This document shows positions 5,558-8,235 of a stretch of DNA of 8,235 bases, piece by piece. Location: positions 8,246-16,480 of the forward strand of contig DOMW01000216.1 of the NCBI GenBank assembly GCA_003510345.1, read 5' to 3'. The stretch comes from Clostridiales bacterium. GTDB taxonomy: Bacteria > Bacillota > Clostridia > Christensenellales > Christensenellaceae. Below the pieces are notes generated by a model that worked only from the letters and a program-made list of their open reading frames with translations, had not been told where the DNA came from and made no database searches. The first letter of the stretch is position 1. Every line of letters begins with the position of its first letter. A program made the position numbers and the translations under genes.

Positions 5558-7988
5558 GCAGGTGGATTATAACGAGCATATTCTGGACAGCGCCCTCGGC
5601 GAAGTGATGCACACGTCGTTTATGACGTATGCGGAATACGTGACGCTTGAGCGCGCGCTGCCGCGCGTGGAAGACGGGCTTAAGCCGGTGCAGCGGCGCA
5701 TACTCTACACGCTGCACGAGCTGGGGATCACGCCGGACAAGCCGTACAAAAAAGCGGCGCGTATCGTGGGCGACTGTTTGGGTAAATACCACCCGCACGG
5801 CGATACGAGCGTGTACGACGCAATGGTGCGGCTGGCGCAGAATTTTTCCGTGCGGATGCCGCTGATAGACGGGCACGGCAATTTCGGGTCTATCGACGGC
5901 GACCCGGCCGCCGCTATGCGGTACACCGAGGCGCGCATGTCGCCGCTTGCGCTTGAGATGCTGCGCGACCTGGGAAAGGACACGGTGTCCTTCCGCCCGA
6001 ATTTCGACGACACGGAAAACGAGCCGGATATGCTGCCCGCGCGCTACCCAAACCTGCTGGTGAACGGGGCTTCCGGCATCGCGGTCGGCCTTGCCACGAA
6101 TATCCCGCCGCACAACCTCGGCGAGGTAATAGGCGGCGTGGTGCACCGCATCGACAGCCCGGATTGTTCGCTTGCCTCTGTCATGCGCCACATCAAAGCA
6201 CCGGATTTCCCCACGGGCGGGCACTTGATCGCGGGCGACGGCCTGCTGCAAGCGTATGAAACGGGGCGGGGCAAAATACAGGTGCGCGCCAAAGCGCATA
6301 TCGAAAAACTGAAAAACGGCAAAACGAGCATCGTCATTACGGAGATGCCGTATGAGGTGAAAAAGTCCGGGCTGCTGGAAAAGATACTCTCCATAAGCGA
6401 GGGCAGGCGGGAGATTTTTGGCGCGATAGACGACATCCGCGACGAGTCGGACCGGGAAGGGATGCGCGCGGTCATCGACATAAAAAAGGGGCACGACCCG
6501 CAAAAGACGCTCAATCTTCTATATAAATATTCCGATTTGCAGACGACGTTCGGCATTAATATGATGGTGATCGCGGACGGCGCGCCCCGGCAGCTCGGGC
6601 TGCTGGAAATATTGGATTATTACATCGCCCACCAGAAAAACGTGGTGACGCGGCGCACGCAGTATGACCTTGAAAAAGCCGAAAAACGCGAGCACATATT
6701 GCAGGGGCTTATTATCGCCGTGCAAAACATCGATAAGGTTATACAGATCATCCGCGCGGCGGGCAATGTGGAAGAAGCCAAGCACAACCTGATGAAGGTA
6801 TTTGGCTTAACAGGCGTGCAGGCGCAGGCTGTGCTCGATATGCGGCTGGCGCGGCTGACGCACCTTGAAGTGGAGACACTGGAAAACGAGTACAAGGAAG
6901 TGGTGGCGCTGATCAAATATCTGCGCTCCATACTTGAATCGGAAGAAAAGTTGCTGAAAGTTATAAAGGACGAGCTTTTGGCGGTGAAGGAGAAATATGC
7001 GGACAAGCGCCGTACCGCGCTTTTGGATGTGGAGGAAGCTTCTATCGAGGTGGATGAGAGCGAGTTTGTGGTATCGGAGGACTGCGCGGTGGTGCTTTCC
7101 CGCGGCGGCAATTTAAAGCGCATGAGCCAAAAGGCGCTGCAAAAGGGCATTGAATCCAACGAAATAGAGGAAAAGCACAAGCCCGCGCTGCTTGTTTCCA
7201 CGAACACGGCGCAAAAGCTGTATCTTTTCACGAACCTGGGCAACCTGTATGTGATGCCCGTGGCAAGCGTGCCGGAGGGGCGCATCCGCGAGGCGGGTAA
7301 GTCGCTGAACGCGCTGGTGAGCGGCATAGAGGCCGGGGAAGAGATTTTGAGTATCGTAACGAAGGGCGACTTTGCCGCCGGACTGATGATTTTTGCCACG
7401 GAGGGCGGTTTGGTAAAAGCCACAAAAATGGAAGAATTTGACGTGCGCAAGTCGAAAATCATGGCGTGCGGGCTGCGCGCGGGGGACAGGCTTATATACG
7501 CGAAGCCGGACGATAAGGAGTCGCCCAATATGCTGTTTGTTACGTCGGGCGGCATGTCCATCAATTTTAAAAAGAGCGAGATATCCGTGATGGGCCGAAG
7601 CGGCAAGGGGGTGGGGGCCATCAAGCTTTCGCCCGGAGCGGCTGTCGTTTATGCCGGACAGATCGCAAACACCCTTACGGCGAAGGTGTTGTTGGTGACG
7701 GAAAAAGGGTATGCCAAACAAACGCCGCTTGCCGAGTTTGAGGAACAGGGCAGAAACGGCAAAGGATTAAAGGCGTACAACCTCGGGGCGGCGGTGGGTT
7801 CCCGCCTGGTGGGGGCGCTGGTGCTGGAGGAAATATCCAAAATCACGACAGTGCAGAAATCCGGCGATATCCAAAAGACGGTGACGGATACCGTGCCTAC
7901 GGACGCGCGCAATACAAAGGGCGAGCAGGTGGTGCTGGCGCTTATGGGCAACGACGTGGAACGGGTGTATAAGAATATATTTGATTGA
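5544..7988 (+). CDS. parC: Type IIA topoisomerase subunit A, probably topoisomerase IV ParC
   Basis: The 814-residue DNA-cleaving subunit. ATG 5544 is chosen because MSKTKQVDYNEH begins the family-like sequence and GAGG (5531-5534) lies 9 bases upstream; the open frame to 5463 lies wholly inside parE. The breakage-reunion domain has RALPRVEDGLKPVQRR (37-52), KYHPHGDTSVYD (81-92) and catalytic R126-Y127 in AAMRYTEAR. In the quinolone-determining region T88 and D92 match E. coli GyrA S83 and D87. PNFDDT, PDFPTGG and AYETGRGKI resemble Firmicutes ParC. A coiled-coil gate follows at about 370-460 and a beta-pinwheel C-terminal domain from about 510. Its first blade lacks the GyrA box (QRRGGKG type), while a later blade has QGRNGKG (735-741) in a gyrase-like context. 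Decatenation is the likely main role; supercoiling ability is uncertain. Confidence 0.88.
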   Translation: MSKTKQVDYNEHILDSALGEVMHTSFMTYAEYVTLERALPRVEDGLKPVQRRILYTLHELGITPDKPYKKAARIVGDCLGKYHPHGDTSVYDAMVRLAQNFSVRMPLIDGHGNFGSIDGDPAAAMRYTEARMSPLALEMLRDLGKDTVSFRPNFDDTENEPDMLPARYPNLLVNGASGIAVGLATNIPPHNLGEVIGGVVHRIDSPDCSLASVMRHIKAPDFPTGGHLIAGDGLLQAYETGRGKIQVRAKAHIEKLKNGKTSIVITEMPYEVKKSGLLEKILSISEGRREIFGAIDDIRDESDREGMRAVIDIKKGHDPQKTLNLLYKYSDLQTTFGINMMVIADGAPRQLGLLEILDYYIAHQKNVVTRRTQYDLEKAEKREHILQGLIIAVQNIDKVIQIIRAAGNVEEAKHNLMKVFGLTGVQAQAVLDMRLARLTHLEVETLENEYKEVVALIKYLRSILESEEKLLKVIKDELLAVKEKYADKRRTALLDVEEASIEVDESEFVVSEDCAVVLSRGGNLKRMSQKALQKGIESNEIEEKHKPALLVSTNTAQKLYLFTNLGNLYVMPVASVPEGRIREAGKSLNALVSGIEAGEEILSIVTKGDFAAGLMIFATEGGLVKATKMEEFDVRKSKIMACGLRAGDRLIYAKPDDKESPNMLFVTSGGMSINFKKSEISVMGRSGKGVGAIKLSPGAAVVYAGQIANTLTAKVLLVTEKGYAKQTPLAEFEEQGRNGKGLKAYNLGAAVGSRLVGALVLEEISKITTVQKSGDIQKTVTDTVPTDARNTKGEQVVLALMGNDVERVYKNIFD

Positions 7989-8034
7989 GGGGGGCGGTAT
8001 AGCTGTGTAATTGTATATATGACCTTCGCGATTG

Positions 8035-8057
8035 TCCTTGCCTTTGAGGGAGTTTTT
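8035..8057 (+). terminator. Weak candidate intrinsic terminator of parE-parC
   Basis: TCCTT (8035-8039) can pair with AGGGA (8047-8051), five pairs including one G-T, around a 7-base loop, followed after one base by TTTTT (8053-8057). The position, about 50 bases after the parC stop, is right, but the stem is short and weak. No better candidate is seen. Confidence 0.3.
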
Positions 8058-8153
8058 AGAATCATAGGTTCTGAACCGCCGGAGGCAACAAAATGTGCCA
8101 CAGGCTTCACGGAAGAAGGGGAATGCCCGGATTCGTATACGATGGTAAATGGA

Positions 8154-8235
8154 ATTTGAGCCCGCACCCGTGCTGCGGTTGAAACGGCGACATTGCCCAC
8201 CGTGGATAGTTTAGACGCTGCCGCTGGGCGTCAAG
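8154..8235. repeat. 82-base dispersed element, copy 2 (window edge)
   Basis: Ungapped match to 3107-3188, 64 of 82 bases identical by hand count, with the final 22 bases (8214-8235) identical. The hairpin GACGCT (8214-8219) with GGCGTC (8227-8232) is kept. The CCAC-C-GTGG core (8197-8205) is kept, but the outer arms of that palindrome are lost. It lies 165 bases after the parC stop, in the same orientation as copy 1 relative to the upstream operon. The element may continue beyond the window, as the sequence ends inside the identical block. Confidence 0.8.

Larger units (their letters stand above)
7989..8235. other. Intergenic region downstream of parC, cut by window end
   Basis: There are 247 bases after the parC stop with no convincing gene. 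They contain a weak terminator candidate, a small palindrome GGTTC-T-GAACC (8067-8077), and copy 2 of the dispersed element running to the last base. A 46-codon open frame (8019-8159) exists but lacks a ribosome binding site. Confidence 0.7.

Noticed and set aside
6620..7624. Long minus-strand open frame (334 codons) inside parC
   Set aside because: It is a shadow of parC codon bias: serine-rich, without domain character, and fully antisense to a well-conserved gene.
8019..8159. 46-codon open frame after parC on the + strand (MTFAIVLAFEGVF...)
   Set aside because: There is no ribosome binding site, no recognised pattern, it overlaps the terminator candidate, and its stop falls in the repeat. 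It could be a real small gene only if conserved elsewhere.
7649..8200. 183-codon minus-strand open frame over the parC 3' end
   Set aside because: Most of it is antisense to the confident parC coding region and it begins inside the dispersed repeat; no domain is recognised.

Overview
The window reads as a piece of chromosome from a Gram-positive anaerobe of the Clostridia type. The base composition is moderately GC-rich by eye, ribosome binding sites are AAGGAG or AAGGGGG-like, and the alcohol dehydrogenase resembles clostridial 4-hydroxybutyrate dehydrogenase. The short two-gene type IIA topoisomerase operon has the arrangement common in Firmicutes. No species can be named from the sequence alone. 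Every convincing gene lies on the + strand.

Left part (1-2983): the 3' end of a catabolic operon. It holds the C-terminal subunit of a split transketolase (cut by the window edge), an iron-containing alcohol dehydrogenase close to 4-hydroxybutyrate dehydrogenases, and a 12-helix MFS transporter of the oxalate/formate antiporter type. The last two genes abut as TAA-ATG, so they look co-transcribed and translationally coupled. A plausible joint role is two-carbon transfer on a sugar or sugar-like substrate, reduction of an aldehyde to an alcohol to regenerate NAD+, and movement of a carboxylate or similar anion across the membrane. The substrate is unknown.

Middle (2984-3589): about 600 bases without a convincing gene, but with much structure. 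There is an 82-base element that recurs at the right end of the window, a 12-bp perfect inverted repeat with C-runs, and an AT-rich promoter region carrying several dyads upstream of the topoisomerase operon.

Right part (3590-7988): two overlapping genes for a type IIA topoisomerase, subunit B then subunit A. Core sequence resemblance and the lack of a recF/dnaN neighbour favour topoisomerase IV (parE-parC) over gyrase. However, the C-terminal domain of subunit A has gyrase-like blades, with a degenerate GyrA-box-like motif in a late blade and none in the first. The last 247 bases (7989-8235) hold a weak terminator candidate and the second copy of the 82-base element, cut by the window end.

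The least explained items are the dispersed 82-base element on both sides of the topoisomerase operon, the dyad-rich promoter, and the mixed gyrase/topoisomerase IV character of subunit A. No mobile element, CRISPR array, RNA gene or defence system was recognised.
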